DNA of 64,000 nt from Permianibacter fluminis (GCF_013179735.1 NZ_JABMEG010000001.1:2666001-2730000), one strand, 5' to 3'; counted from the first letter of the stretch, positions 1-9,151 are shown. The notes: generated by a model not told the origin, from the letters alone. Translations and numbers: made by a program.

Positions 1-409
1 GATTGAACTGAGCTGGGCGGATAAACAGGTTGCGGCCGAACAGCTGTTGCCAGGCGGTTTCGGTGCGCATTTCGATGGGCAGGTAGTGCTTCGGATCAGC
101 GCCGACGTGCAGCTGGCTGATGAAGGCTTCCGGCAGGCTGTTGTAATGGGCTTCGACCCGCGCCCACAGGGCGTCGAACTTGTCGGCCGGGAACGGCTTG
201 TTGACCTTGCCCCAGTCGATCTCGTTCTGGGTGCTCGGTTCCTGGACAATGAACCGATCCGCCGGGCTGCGGCCGGTGCGCTTGCCGGTCTCGACGACGA
301 GGGCGCCGTTGCTGGCGATACGACCTTCATGGCGCTCGAGGGCCTTCTTGATCAGGGCATCGGCGTTTAAATTGGAATGGCGCTGCGGGGCCGCGGCAGT
401 AGCGGTCAT
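1..409 (-). CDS. pckA: Phosphoenolpyruvate carboxykinase (ATP), N-terminal part, cut by window edge
   Basis: This enzyme makes phosphoenolpyruvate from oxaloacetate with ATP, the first committed step of gluconeogenesis, in the cytoplasm. About 136 codons are visible. The N-terminus carries the family signature [11 protein letters not shown], followed by an EIDWG segment and a conserved run ending [11 protein letters not shown], all typical of the ATP-dependent PckA N-terminal domain. The ATG at 409 is preceded by GAGGA at a good distance. The missing C-terminus (kinase P-loop and metal sites) lies outside the window, so this is an edge effect and not a pseudogene. Family assignment is strong. 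Confidence 0.93.
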   Translation of the reverse strand, partial: MTATAAAPQRHSNLNADALIKKALERHEGRIASNGALVVETGKRTGRSPADRFIVQEPSTQNEIDWGKVNKPFPADKFDALWARVEAHYNSLPEAFISQLHVGADPKHYLPIEMRTETAWQQLFGRNLFIRPAQFN

Positions 410-705
410 GAGTCGGTCCTCGTCTGGTGGGGTCGAGAGTCAGGAAAAACGGCGCGTATTATCACCGATCCGCCATGGGGCACGCTACGCCGGCGCTGGA
501 TTTGCGCCGTGCACAATGCTGGTGCGTGGCGGCTTCAATGATGACGCGGCGCAAGAACCGGTCGGTTCCGGAACCAAACATGGAGAAGGCCTGACCAAGG
601 GAAACGGCGGTGCTGGCACGATGCTACAAAATGGCGTGGCGTATCCGGCCAGGCCGGTTTCATACTCGTATCCGTTCTTTGCAGGACAAGCCAAGGAGCA
701 AGACC

Positions 706-1176
706 ATGACCCTACTCAGGAACAAGATCAGGTCCATAAACAAGGCGTCAGCAAAGCTGATGGCGACCGGGCTGGCTGCCGCACTGCTGATGGCCTGCGC
801 CAGTTCGGCTGGGCCGCTGGTCAGTTCCAGCGAGCCGCATGGCATTGTCGATTTGGATATTCCGCGCCAGGCCGCCAATCAGTACGAGGCGTTTTTCCAG
901 CAGGTCGATGGCCAGAATCTGGTGCCGGATCGCAAGCAGTTGCTGCTGAAACCCGGCAAGCATGAGATCAAGCTGGGGGCAAAGCTGGACAATCTTTACG
1001 GTGCAGGTGCCATGTCGGTACCGGGTGGGCGCAATTCCGAGCGCAGCGTGGTGACGATCGAGGTCAAGGAAGGCATGCGTTACAGCGTTGCCGCCAAACT
1101 GGACGGCAATCGGACTGACCAATGGGTTGCCATCGTCAGCCGGGAAGCGCCCATGGCAGGCTATGCCAGCCGTTAA
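706..1176 (+). CDS. Predicted lipoprotein of unknown function
   Basis: A 156-residue protein with a positively charged N-terminus, a hydrophobic stretch and the lipobox LMAC at about residues 25-28, so it should be lipidated and anchored in the envelope. The mature part has alternating beta-type segments and repeated phrases such as LKPGKHEIKL and VTIEVKEGMRYSVAAK, which suggest a small beta-sandwich. I do not recognise a named family. The ATG at 706 was chosen because AAGGAG lies just upstream and it begins the signal peptide. A longer in-frame start at 610 lacks both. It is transcribed alone and is followed by a hairpin. Confidence 0.75.
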   Translation: MTLLRNKIRSINKASAKLMATGLAAALLMACASSAGPLVSSSEPHGIVDLDIPRQAANQYEAFFQQVDGQNLVPDRKQLLLKPGKHEIKLGAKLDNLYGAGAMSVPGGRNSERSVVTIEVKEGMRYSVAAKLDGNRTDQWVAIVSREAPMAGYASR

Positions 1177-1213
1177 GCGGAGCAGCCTTACTTCCTGCCA
1201 ACACATTTTTTGC

Positions 1214-1247
1214 CAACGCCGGCCACGATGCCGGCGTTGTTGTTTCT
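1214..1247 (+). terminator. Probable Rho-independent terminator after the lipoprotein gene
   Basis: A 10-bp perfect stem (CAACGCCGGC with GCCGGCGTTG, 6-nt loop) is followed by a T-rich but interrupted tail. It sits 37 bases after the stop of the lipoprotein gene. Confidence 0.5.
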
Positions 1248-1389
1248 GTGGGTTGGCATGCGATGCGCGTTGGTTACGGTTACGGCGCCATGCTTGCGGT
1301 AAAGGCGAGAGGGCTGCTGACAAAGTCGACGTCACCCAGTACCGTAGCGGGCTGGGTTGTTTCCGTTCGATGCGCAAGGAGCTGTTTTC

Positions 1390-1761
1390 ATGTCCGACTG
1401 GCCACAAACGCCGCTGTCACAAGACGAAATCAAAGCCCGGCAATGGGGCATGTTCATCCATTTGTCGATTCTCGCCGGTTATCTGATTCCGCTGGCGGGC
1501 TTCATCGTGCCGATTGTCATGTGGCAGATGAAGAAGCATGAACACCCGCTGATCGATGCGCATGGCAAGAATGTGGTCAACTGGTTGCTATCGTTCCTGT
1601 TGTATGGCTTTGTTTGCTGGATACTGGCCCTGATTCTGATCGGCCTGCTGTTCCTCTGGGTGCTGTGCATCCTGAATGTCATTTTTGCCATTGTCGGCGC
1701 GCTGAAAGCCAACAACGGTGAAGTCTGGGCCTATCCGTTCACCATTCGCTTTTTGAAGTGA
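1390..1761 (+). CDS. DUF4870 small membrane protein
   Basis: A 123-residue integral membrane protein of the DUF4870 (Tic20-like) family. It shows the family's layout: a short soluble N-terminus, the WGMFIHLSILAGY helix, a second helix ending in the IVMWQMKK motif, the conserved DAHGKNVVNW segment, then two long hydrophobic helices and a short C-terminus ending in YPFTIRFLK. Function is unknown; members are annotated only by domain. The ATG at 1390 follows AAGGAG, and a longer start at 1357 has no good ribosome site. It is a single-gene unit ending at a strong terminator. Confidence 0.85.
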   Translation: MSDWPQTPLSQDEIKARQWGMFIHLSILAGYLIPLAGFIVPIVMWQMKKHEHPLIDAHGKNVVNWLLSFLLYGFVCWILALILIGLLFLWVLCILNVIFAIVGALKANNGEVWAYPFTIRFLK

Positions 1762-1813
1762 GCAAGGTCATAGCCATTCAGTCAGCGACGCTGTTAGCGA
1801 TTCGGTGAGAGAC

Positions 1814-1843
1814 AAAAAGCCCCGCACTGCGGGGCTTTTTTGT
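1814..1843 (+). terminator. Rho-independent terminator
   Basis: A symmetric stem AAAAAGCCCCGC / GCGGGGCTTTTT with a 3-4 nt loop and T-run. The A-run on the other arm lets it also serve the aldehyde dehydrogenase gene arriving from the opposite strand. Confidence 0.85.
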
Positions 1844-1862
1844 TGTCGAAGAGAACCGGCGA

Positions 1863-3305
1863 TTAACGCTGCTCTTTCGGCGGGGTCCTGACAATCAGCA
1901 TGCGCAATTCGGTCATGTCCTCGATGGCATAGCGGATGCCTTCGCGGCCGAGACCGGAATCTTTGACGCCGCCATAGGGCATATGGTCAACGCGCCAGCT
2001 CGGGATGTCACCAATGACCACGCCGCCGACTTCCAACTCGTCCCAAGCCCGCTGAATCTTGTAGATATCGCGGGTGAAGACCCCGGCCTGCAGGCCGAAA
2101 TCGCTGTTGTTGACCTCTTTCAGTGCGGCATCAAAGTCGGTAAACGGGCTGAGGATGGCGACCGGGCCAAACGCTTCCTGGCAGGAAATGTTGGCGCTGC
2201 TTTTGACATTTTCCAGCAGGGTCGCTTCCAGCATGGCGCCATTGCGTTTGCCACCGCACAGCAGCGTGGCGCCGGCGGCGACGGCTTCTTTGACCCAGCC
2301 TTCGAGCCGCTCGGCTTCCTTGCTGGAAATCATCGGGCCGATGAAGGTGGCCGGATCTTTCGGGTCGCCCATTTTCAGCGCCTTGGTCGCGGCGACCAGT
2401 TGATCACGGAAGGTTTTGTAAATGGCTTCATGGACCAGAATGCGTTGCACACTGATGCAGCTCTGGCCGCTTTGATAAAACGCGCCGAACACCACCCGTT
2501 TGACCGCATCTTCGATGTCGCTGTCATGGTCGATGATGCAGGCGGCGTTGCCGCCGAGTTCCAGCACCACTTTTTTCTTGCCGGCTTTGGCTTTCAGCTC
2601 CCAACCGACTTGCGGTGAGCCGGTGAATGACAGCAGCTTCAGTCGCGGGTCGGTGGTGAACAGATCGGCGCCATCGCGCGAGCAGGGCAGAATCGAGAAT
2701 GCGCCTTTCGGCAGATCGGTTTCGGCCAGCACTTCGCCGATGATGAGCGCGCCGATTGGCGTCATCGAGGCCGGCTTGAGCACAAACGGGCAGCCTGCCG
2801 CGATCGCCGGCGCCACTTTATGTGCGGCCAGATTGAGCGGAAAATTGAACGGCGAAATGAACGAGCAGGGACCCACCGGCACCCGTTTCCACATGCCGGT
2901 GTAGCCGACCGCGCGAGCCGAGATATCCAGCGGCATCACTTCACCGTAGATGCGCACCGATTCTTCGGCGGCAATGCGGAAGGTATCGACCAGCCGGATG
3001 GCTTCGCCACGGGCATCGTTGATTGGCTTGCCGTTCTCGATGGTAAGCGCCTGAGCCAGTTCTTCCAGTCGTTCGGTAAAGCGCTGGACACAGTGCTGCA
3101 GGATTTGCTGGCGCTTGTAGGCCGGCAACTTGCGCATGGCGTCGCTGGCGGCGTCGGCAGCGGCAATGCCGGCGTCGATGGCCTTGGCGTCGGCCAGCGC
3201 GACCCGGGTCGCCACTTCGCCGCTGTACTTGTCGATGACCGGCAGATCCTGGTTGGCGTACACAGGTTCGTTGGCCAAGTAATAGGGGTAGGCAGACTTG
3301 AGCAC
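1863..3305 (-). CDS. NAD(P)-dependent aldehyde dehydrogenase
   Basis: A 480-residue member of the aldehyde dehydrogenase superfamily, which oxidises an aldehyde to an acid or acyl product with NAD(P)+. The cofactor-binding segment SPFNFPLN is at about residues 151-158, the general base Glu249 lies in the LELGGNA motif, and the nucleophile Cys283 lies in GQSCISVQR. It is complete, with no truncation. The sequence resembles the lactaldehyde / non-phosphorylating glyceraldehyde-3-phosphate dehydrogenase branch more than the betaine aldehyde branch, but the substrate cannot be read from the sequence. It is divergent from the macrodomain gene across about 110 bases. Confidence 0.9.
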   Translation of the reverse strand: MLKSAYPYYLANEPVYANQDLPVIDKYSGEVATRVALADAKAIDAGIAAADAASDAMRKLPAYKRQQILQHCVQRFTERLEELAQALTIENGKPINDARGEAIRLVDTFRIAAEESVRIYGEVMPLDISARAVGYTGMWKRVPVGPCSFISPFNFPLNLAAHKVAPAIAAGCPFVLKPASMTPIGALIIGEVLAETDLPKGAFSILPCSRDGADLFTTDPRLKLLSFTGSPQVGWELKAKAGKKKVVLELGGNAACIIDHDSDIEDAVKRVVFGAFYQSGQSCISVQRILVHEAIYKTFRDQLVAATKALKMGDPKDPATFIGPMISSKEAERLEGWVKEAVAAGATLLCGGKRNGAMLEATLLENVKSSANISCQEAFGPVAILSPFTDFDAALKEVNNSDFGLQAGVFTRDIYKIQRAWDELEVGGVVIGDIPSWRVDHMPYGGVKDSGLGREGIRYAIEDMTELRMLIVRTPPKEQR

Positions 3306-3414
3306 GGGGTCGGTCTCCGGGAGGGGATAAAACGGTGATGTTTAATATATTGAACAGGCTAGCGGTTTTGGTCGACGCTGTAAACCGTATCCTGCGCCCG
3401 ACCGGAGGCCCGGC

Positions 3415-3945
3415 ATGACAGTTCTGCGTGCCATTCAGGCCGATCTGACCACCCTGGCCGTCGATGCCATCGTCAATGCCGCCAACACCAGTCTGTTGGG
3501 CGGCGGCGGAGTTGACGGCGCCATTCATCGCGCCGCCGGCCCCGGCCTTCTGGCAGAATGCCGCACCCTTGGCGGCTGCCCGGTCGGCGACGCCCGGTTG
3601 ACCAAGGGCTACCGGCTGCCGGCGCGCCATGTCATCCATACTGTGGGTCCGGTCTGGCAGGGCGGCAATCACGGAGAACCGGCGCTGCTGGCGGCCTGTT
3701 ATCGCCGCTGCATTCAATTGGCGGCGGATCATGGTTTGCGCCGCTTGGCGTTTCCGGCCATCAGCTGCGGTGTTTATGGCTATCCCCCCGCGCAAGCGGT
3801 GCCGGTGGCTGTTGCCAGCGTCCGCGCGGCCTTGGCCGGACTCGCCGCCGCGACGCCGCCGGACGAGATTATTTTTTGCTGCTTCAACGCAGAAATGCTG
3901 GCGCTGTATCAAACGGCGCTGGCGACCGATAAAAACGTGAATTGA
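3415..3945 (+). CDS. Macrodomain protein, likely O-acetyl-ADP-ribose deacetylase
   Basis: A 176-residue single macrodomain. The ADP-ribose pocket motifs are clear: [22 protein letters not shown] near residues 17-38 (written here as spaced landmarks Asn21, Asn24, Gly-rich loop, Asp34), then [18 protein letters not shown], and the [11 protein letters not shown] phosphate-binding loop around residue 118. This matches the MacroD/YmdB branch that removes acetyl or ADP-ribosyl groups. It is cytoplasmic and transcribed alone. E. coli YmdB also regulates RNase III, but that role cannot be inferred here. Confidence 0.88.
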   Translation: MTVLRAIQADLTTLAVDAIVNAANTSLLGGGGVDGAIHRAAGPGLLAECRTLGGCPVGDARLTKGYRLPARHVIHTVGPVWQGGNHGEPALLAACYRRCIQLAADHGLRRLAFPAISCGVYGYPPAQAVPVAVASVRAALAGLAAATPPDEIIFCCFNAEMLALYQTALATDKNVN

Positions 3946-4051
3946 TAAAAAATTGCCGCTACTCGCTGCCGCATATCTGTGACGAACAGACAGGCGCAGA
4001 CAACACGCAAACGCGGCGTGAGTGACGGGCAAACAATCAGGAACGAACACA

Positions 4052-4945
4052 ATGCATGTAGTCATGACGGGCGCTACCGGATTCTTGGGCCGGGCATTGG
4101 CAATGGCGCTGCTGGAGCAGGGCTGTGAGCTCAGCGTGTACAGCCGTGACCCGGCAAAAGCGCGGCGCAAGCTTGGTGGTCAGGTGGCCGCGTTTTCGGC
4201 CTGGCACGATGCTCCGACCCAGGCCGATGCCGTGATCAATCTGGCCGGTGAACCATTGATTGGCGGTCGCTGGACGGCCCGAAAAAAGGATCGGATGCGT
4301 GCCAGCCGAATCGGCACCACGCATGGATTAGTGCAATGGATGAGCCGGATGCAATTGCGGCCGGATGTGCTGATTTCCGGTTCGGCCGTCGGTTACTACG
4401 GCTACAGCAGCGATCAGGTTTTCAATGAGCATGATGCTGCCGGTAGCGATTTCGGTGCGCGCCTGTGTGCCGACTGGGAAACCAGTGCCCGCGCCGCCGA
4501 AGCACTCAATGTCCGGGTCTGCATCGTGCGTACCGGCGTGGTGTTGCATCGCAGTGGCGGCGCGCTGAAGCGGATGTTGCCGGCGTTCAAACTCGGCCTC
4601 GGCGGCCCCATCGCCAGTGGTCAGCAATGGTTCTCTTGGATCCATCTGCATGACTGGCTCAGCGCCGTGCTGTTTTTGCTCAGCAAAAACGACTTGTCTG
4701 GCGTATTCAATCTGACTGCGCCGCAGCCGCAGCGCAATGCGGACTTCAGTCAGGCACTGGCCACCGCGCTGGGCAAACCTTGTGCGCTGCGAGTGCCGGC
4801 GTTTGTTGTGAAAATGATGGCGGGTGAGGGCGCTGAACTGCTGCTCAATGGTCAAAACGTCATGCCCAACCGCTTGCTGGAAAATGGTTTTGTTTTTTCC
4901 CGGCCGGATTTGGCTCATGCCCTGGCGGATGTGCGCGGTTCATGA
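4052..4945 (+). CDS. TIGR01777-family NAD-dependent epimerase-like protein (YfcH-like)
   Basis: A 297-residue SDR-fold protein. It starts with the dinucleotide-binding motif TGATGFLGRAL, followed by VINLAGEPL, then SGSAVGYYG with the Tyr of the SDR active site region, and a C-terminal DUF1731-like tail (LLNGQNVMPNRLLENGF). This is the arrangement of E. coli YfcH and plant SulA-like proteins; the substrate is unknown. The ATG at 4052 is preceded by AGGAAC and gives the typical family length. An upstream GTG at 4022 would only add an unsupported extension. Its end overlaps the rsuA start by four bases, so the two are translationally coupled. Confidence 0.85.
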   Translation: MHVVMTGATGFLGRALAMALLEQGCELSVYSRDPAKARRKLGGQVAAFSAWHDAPTQADAVINLAGEPLIGGRWTARKKDRMRASRIGTTHGLVQWMSRMQLRPDVLISGSAVGYYGYSSDQVFNEHDAAGSDFGARLCADWETSARAAEALNVRVCIVRTGVVLHRSGGALKRMLPAFKLGLGGPIASGQQWFSWIHLHDWLSAVLFLLSKNDLSGVFNLTAPQPQRNADFSQALATALGKPCALRVPAFVVKMMAGEGAELLLNGQNVMPNRLLENGFVFSRPDLAHALADVRGS

Positions 4946-5637
4946 AGCGGCGTATTGATCAAATCCTCGGCAATTTTGGTTATTGCTCGCGCTGGCAGGC
5001 CCGGCGCTGGATCAACGAAGGACGCATCAGCCACAACGGTGTCGTGCTGACCGATTTTTCCAGCAAAGTGGAACCGCGCGAATTGTTGATCGATGGCGAG
5101 CCCATCGCGTTTCCGGACGGTATGCTGATTCTGCTGAACAAGCCGCTGGGTTATGTCTGCAGCCACGAGAGTGGCGAAGGTCCGCGGGTTTATGATCTGC
5201 TGCCGCCACGCTGGCAGGATCGGGAACCGAAAGTGGTCAGCATCGGCCGCCTGGATAAAGACACCAGCGGTTTGCTGCTGTTGACCGATCAATCGGCATT
5301 GGTGCAGCGCTGGACCTCACCGAAACATCATGTCGAAAAAGTTTACCGCGCCACCCTGGATCGGGAGCTCGATCCGGGCGTGATCGGTCAGTTTGCTGCC
5401 GGCATCGCCTTGCGCGGCGAAGCCAAGGTCTGTTTGCCGGCGGCATTGACGATTATCGACGCCAAGCTTGCAGAAGTGACGCTCAGCGAGGGCCGTTACC
5501 ATCAGGTCCGGCGCATGTTTGCCGCCTGTGGCTATCAGGTCGAAGCGCTGCATCGGCAGCGTTTTGGCGATATCGAACTCGGGGATTTGCCGGAAGGCCA
5601 GTGGCGGGCGTTGCCGCTGCCGGCAGCGGGTTCTTGA
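4942..5637 (+). CDS. rsuA: 16S rRNA pseudouridine(516) synthase
   Basis: It isomerises a specific uridine of 16S rRNA (U516 in E. coli) to pseudouridine. An N-terminal S4 RNA-binding domain (residues 1-60) leads to the catalytic domain with GRLDKDTSG, where Asp105 is the catalytic aspartate, and ends with the GRYHQVRRMF motif. The 231-residue length equals that of E. coli RsuA, and the SHESGEGPRVYDLLP stretch is RsuA-like, not RluB/E/F-like. ATGA overlap with the upstream gene shows coupling, and a strong hairpin ends the unit. Confidence 0.88.
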   Translation: MKRRIDQILGNFGYCSRWQARRWINEGRISHNGVVLTDFSSKVEPRELLIDGEPIAFPDGMLILLNKPLGYVCSHESGEGPRVYDLLPPRWQDREPKVVSIGRLDKDTSGLLLLTDQSALVQRWTSPKHHVEKVYRATLDRELDPGVIGQFAAGIALRGEAKVCLPAALTIIDAKLAEVTLSEGRYHQVRRMFAACGYQVEALHRQRFGDIELGDLPEGQWRALPLPAAGS

Positions 5638-5646
5638 GCATCTGAA

Positions 5647-5680
5647 AATAAAAACGGCAGCCATGAGCTGCCGTTTTTAT
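5647..5680 (+). terminator. Bidirectional Rho-independent terminator
   Basis: The stem ATAAAAACGGCAGC / GCTGCCGTTTTTAT has a CATGA loop and runs of A and T on either side. It lies between the convergent rsuA and the sulfatase gene. Its loop and arms are nearly identical to the hairpin at 63921. Confidence 0.87.
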
Positions 5681-5696
5681 TTGTGCTGCCAATCGT

Positions 5697-7583
5697 TCAG
5701 CGTTTTTGGCTGAACTCGGTCATTTCCTTCATCAACCGGATCATGACCGGTTGATACTGCGCCTGAATGGCATCTTCATCGGCCACCGGCTGGTCGTTGC
5801 GATCAGTGACCGCGTTGGCGGTATAGCCGGATGATTTCAGCGGGAAGATCAATTTGTACTGGCTGTCGACGTAGCCGATTCGATCCCAGTCGCCGAAAAC
5901 CAGTTCTTTGCGCTCGCAGTGGCTCAGCAGATTGCAGCCAAACGAGTAATCGCGAGGATCGTTTTTGATGCCGAGTTGTGGCAGCACCGTGGCCGGAATG
6001 TCGAGGTGGCTGCTGAGACCATCGTGGCGTTCCGGTGCCAGGCCCGGCAGGTAGACAATTAGCGGAACCCGGGTCTGCTCTTCATGAAATTGCGAGTTGT
6101 GGCCCCAGTGGCCTTTTTCCATGAACTCTTCGCCATGATCGCCGGTGATGATGATCATCGTGCTGTCGAGCAGATTGCGCTGCTCCAAATCCTTGATCAC
6201 CCGGCCAAGCTGGCTGTCCAGATGATGGACTGAGTTCAGATAGCGGTTCTTGATGAGGCCGATGTCTTTTTCCAGATCCATCGTGGCGTAATTCAAATCT
6301 TCCAGATACGGTTTCTTGATGATGCTGTCATCCGGGAAGTAATAACGGGCATGCGCCGATTCGAAGAAATGAAACAGGAAGAACGGCTTGTCGGTTGGCC
6401 GGGTGTCGAGGAAGTGCTCGATACGATCGACGCCTTTGCGATCAAAATTCCAGCCCGGGCCTTCGCCTTCCGGCAGGTGCATATTGGCGGCTGGCACGTT
6501 GACCCAGACCGTTTGATCGAACTCGGGGTAACTGAAAGCCGAACTGGTGGAAATGTGCAGTTGGTAATTCAACTCCTGCAACCGATCAACCAGCACCGGG
6601 CTGCGCCGGTTTTCCAGCACCGTGAACCAGTAGGTGCCATAGAGCCCGTAGAACTGGGTGAAGATGCCCCAACGCGTGCCGTTGCTGCCGCTGTAATGCT
6701 GGGTGAACAGCTGGGCGCGATCGGCGAATGCCTGCATCTGCGGCATGATCTCGGCATTCAGGGTGTCACTGCGCCAGCTTTCGGCGACCAGCCAGACAAT
6801 GTTCAGTGGCTTTTCCGGGGTGACTTTCTGCAACGGCGCTTTCGGATAATTCAGCGCCGCATGGTCGTCCATCTTGAATTCGGCCTGCCGTTTGACATTG
6901 ATGCCAAAGCGCTTGAGCAAATGGGTGGCAGTGGTCGGGTTGTGGAACGGAAAATTGTTGGCAACGCTGAGTACCGGCGAACTGCCGCGAACATGAGCGA
7001 TGGCATAGCTGACCCGCTCGGTTAGCGTCAGTACAGCGAACACATACAGCAACCGGCGGTAGCGACCGGCGAAGCGGCCATCGAGCCAGCGGCGAAACCG
7101 GTTGTCACGTTGCAGATACCAGGCGAGCAACTGATGCCCGAGCAGCAGCAGCGCGATCAATGCCGCGAAGCTGTACATCGTGGCGGCGTCGGCGCCCATC
7201 GACGTGATGCCACCGGGCGTGGTCATCAGGTTCCAGACAAAGCCATTCAGGTGGAACGCAAAAATTTTGAAAATGGTGAAATCGGCAAACAGCGCGATGT
7301 TGATACCGGCACCGAGCAGAGCGGCCAGCGCCAGCAAGATCCGCATGCCGGTCTGACCGAGTCGCCGGCCGGCGAGCTTGCCGAGCGCCCAGGTCGGCAA
7401 CAGCGCCGGCAGCGTGTAAAGAAAGCCATAGGTCAACCAGATCAGCAGGGCGAAGCCGAGCGACAGCGCGGTGTAGCTGGCATGGCTGAGCAGAAACGGC
7501 AGCGTCAGCAGCAGGTTCAGCAGCCACAGCAGCAAGAAGTAATGGCGCAGCGGCAACAGGCGATCAGTGAGAGGCGTCGACAT
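5697..7583 (-). CDS. DUF3413/sulfatase-domain inner membrane protein, YejM (LapC/PbgA)-like
   Basis: A 628-residue protein with five predicted N-terminal membrane helices (residues about 15-185) containing the DUF3413 hallmark around FHLNGFVWNL, then a periplasmic alkaline-phosphatase-fold domain from about residue 255. E. coli YejM senses lipopolysaccharide and controls LpxC turnover through LapB. Unlike YejM, this copy keeps an apparently complete metal site: Glu268 (VAESW), Thr303 (SNGTRWG) and a GDHGEEF motif near the C-terminal third. It could therefore be an active phosphotransferase or hydrolase instead of a pure sensor. Transcribed alone, divergent from the class V aminotransferase gene. 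Confidence 0.82.
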   Translation of the reverse strand: MSTPLTDRLLPLRHYFLLLWLLNLLLTLPFLLSHASYTALSLGFALLIWLTYGFLYTLPALLPTWALGKLAGRRLGQTGMRILLALAALLGAGINIALFADFTIFKIFAFHLNGFVWNLMTTPGGITSMGADAATMYSFAALIALLLLGHQLLAWYLQRDNRFRRWLDGRFAGRYRRLLYVFAVLTLTERVSYAIAHVRGSSPVLSVANNFPFHNPTTATHLLKRFGINVKRQAEFKMDDHAALNYPKAPLQKVTPEKPLNIVWLVAESWRSDTLNAEIMPQMQAFADRAQLFTQHYSGSNGTRWGIFTQFYGLYGTYWFTVLENRRSPVLVDRLQELNYQLHISTSSAFSYPEFDQTVWVNVPAANMHLPEGEGPGWNFDRKGVDRIEHFLDTRPTDKPFFLFHFFESAHARYYFPDDSIIKKPYLEDLNYATMDLEKDIGLIKNRYLNSVHHLDSQLGRVIKDLEQRNLLDSTMIIITGDHGEEFMEKGHWGHNSQFHEEQTRVPLIVYLPGLAPERHDGLSSHLDIPATVLPQLGIKNDPRDYSFGCNLLSHCERKELVFGDWDRIGYVDSQYKLIFPLKSSGYTANAVTDRNDQPVADEDAIQAQYQPVMIRLMKEMTEFSQKR

Positions 7584-7730
7584 GGGGGGCTACCTGGGAA
7601 AGTCGGGCGGCAGGATAGTCAGTCAGTGCTCAAGAAACAAGCACCGGACCGAATCAGGGTCGGGCGGCGCGCAGGTAGGGGCAGAAGCCGTGGTACGGCT
7701 GCGCTAAACTGTCGCGGGTCTAGGGTCAAA

Positions 7731-7794
7731 ACAATTCCGGGGCAACACTATTCCGGCTCAATACAGTTCCGGCTCAATACAGTTCCGGAGCCAG
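7731..7794. repeat. Four tandem 16-bp repeats in a divergent promoter region
   Basis: Units start at 7731, 7747, 7763 and 7779. The third unit reads ACAGTTCCGGCTCAAT; the others differ by a few bases, mostly in the last third. The array lies between two divergent starts, 33 bases before the class V aminotransferase ATG. Confidence 0.85.
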
Positions 7795-7826
7795 CATAGC
7801 CCGGGCTGACTTAACGGAGTCTTTCG

Positions 7827-9053
7827 ATGTTCGATTTGCCGCGTGTCCGGGCCGCGTTTCCGGCGCTGACCAACGATTACGCCTTGTTCGACAATGCCGG
7901 CGGCTCACAGACGCTGGGTCGCGTTGCCGACGCGGTCCGTGATTATCTGCTGACGACCAATGTGCAATTGGGCGCTAGCTATGCCGTGTCGGCGCAGGCC
8001 AAGGCCAAGGTGCTGGCCGCGACCGAACGCTTTCGCGTCTGGTGCAACGCCCGCCGCGCCGATGAGTTGATGTTCGGCGCGTCCTGCACGCAACTGCTGG
8101 CCAATCTGGCGTTGGCACTGCGCAGCAAGATCAGCGCTGGCGATGAAATCATTCTGACCAACAGTGAGCATGAGGCGAATGCCGGGCCGTGGAAGCGGTT
8201 GGCGGAGCAGGCTGGCGCGAGCGTCAAGTACTGGCGCGTCAATCCCGAAGCCTGCCGGCTGGACGTTGCCGATCTGGAAGCGCTGCTAACGCCGCGCACC
8301 AAGCTGATCGCGATGTGCCAAGTCTCCAATATTCTGGGCGTGATCAATCCGGTTGCTGCGATGGTGCAGCTGGCCAAGCCGCGCGGCATCATCACGGTCG
8401 TCGATGGTGTGGCGTTTGCGGCGCACGCTGCGGTCGATGTTCAGGCGCTCGGTTGCGACGCTTATGTCGTCAGTCTGTACAAAATTTTTGGCCCGCATAT
8501 CGGCTTGATGTATTTGCGTCACGAACTGATGCAGACGCTGCCAAATGTCAACCACGGCCATATTCCGCATGAGGTCATGCCGTATCGCCTGCAGCCGGGT
8601 GGTGTCTGCTACGAGCTGGTGGTCGGTGCGGCCGGGCTGGTTGATTATCTGGAGCAGGTGGGCCGTCAGCTCGGTGGCGAGCTCGACAGCCATGCCGCTA
8701 TTGCGGCGGCCTTGCGCGCGTTTCATGGCCACGAAAATCAGCTCACTGAACAACTGCTGGCGTTTCTGCGGCGCTGCGAGCGGGTGCGCATCATCGGTCC
8801 GCGCGAGGTTGGTGCTGATCGGGTCGGCACGGTCAGTTTCGTGGTGCAAGGCGCGACACCGGAATCAATTTGTCTGGCCGTCGATCCGCACAACGTCGGT
8901 ATCCGTCATGGTCACTTTCATACCGTGCAACTGCTGCAGGACTGGGGCGTGTTTGACTCGGGTGGTGTTGTGCGGGCATCGTTTGGTCATTACAACAGTG
9001 TCGAGGAAGTGGAGCGGCTGATTGCCGCGCTGCGCCCGGTGCTGGCGGATTGA
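7827..9053 (+). CDS. Class V aminotransferase / cysteine desulfurase-like protein (VC1184-type)
   Basis: A 408-residue PLP-dependent enzyme of fold type I. The PLP-binding lysine lies in SLYKIFGPHIG (about residue 221), preceded by the VDGVAFAAH motif that holds the cofactor aspartate; the N-terminus FDNAGGSQ is typical. It matches the family described as cysteine desulfurase-like, VC1184 subfamily (TIGR01976). True cysteine desulfurase activity is not established for that subfamily, and no Fe-S assembly partner genes are adjacent. It is a single-gene unit with its own terminator. Confidence 0.85.
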   Translation: MFDLPRVRAAFPALTNDYALFDNAGGSQTLGRVADAVRDYLLTTNVQLGASYAVSAQAKAKVLAATERFRVWCNARRADELMFGASCTQLLANLALALRSKISAGDEIILTNSEHEANAGPWKRLAEQAGASVKYWRVNPEACRLDVADLEALLTPRTKLIAMCQVSNILGVINPVAAMVQLAKPRGIITVVDGVAFAAHAAVDVQALGCDAYVVSLYKIFGPHIGLMYLRHELMQTLPNVNHGHIPHEVMPYRLQPGGVCYELVVGAAGLVDYLEQVGRQLGGELDSHAAIAAALRAFHGHENQLTEQLLAFLRRCERVRIIGPREVGADRVGTVSFVVQGATPESICLAVDPHNVGIRHGHFHTVQLLQDWGVFDSGGVVRASFGHYNSVEEVERLIAALRPVLAD

Positions 9054-9082
9054 TCGTCACGAATAGTTGACTGACGGAAAGG

Positions 9083-9112
9083 AAAACGGGAGCCACTGGC
9101 ACCCGTTTTTTT
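9083..9112 (+). terminator. Rho-independent terminator
   Basis: The stem AAAACGGG-GCC / GGC-CCCGTTTT has one A-A mismatch, a 3-nt loop and a seven-T run. It lies between convergent genes and can serve both. Confidence 0.85.
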
Positions 9113-9151
9113 GTTCTGTCAGCGGCTGATGTATTCGGTACATGTCTCGGC

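Noticed and set aside
1-409. pckA as a truncated pseudogene
   Set aside because: The reading frame simply runs off the window edge; start and domain are intact.
2941-4170. Minus-strand ORF spanning the aldehyde dehydrogenase start and the macrodomain gene
   Set aside because: It overlaps two well-supported genes and has no motif.
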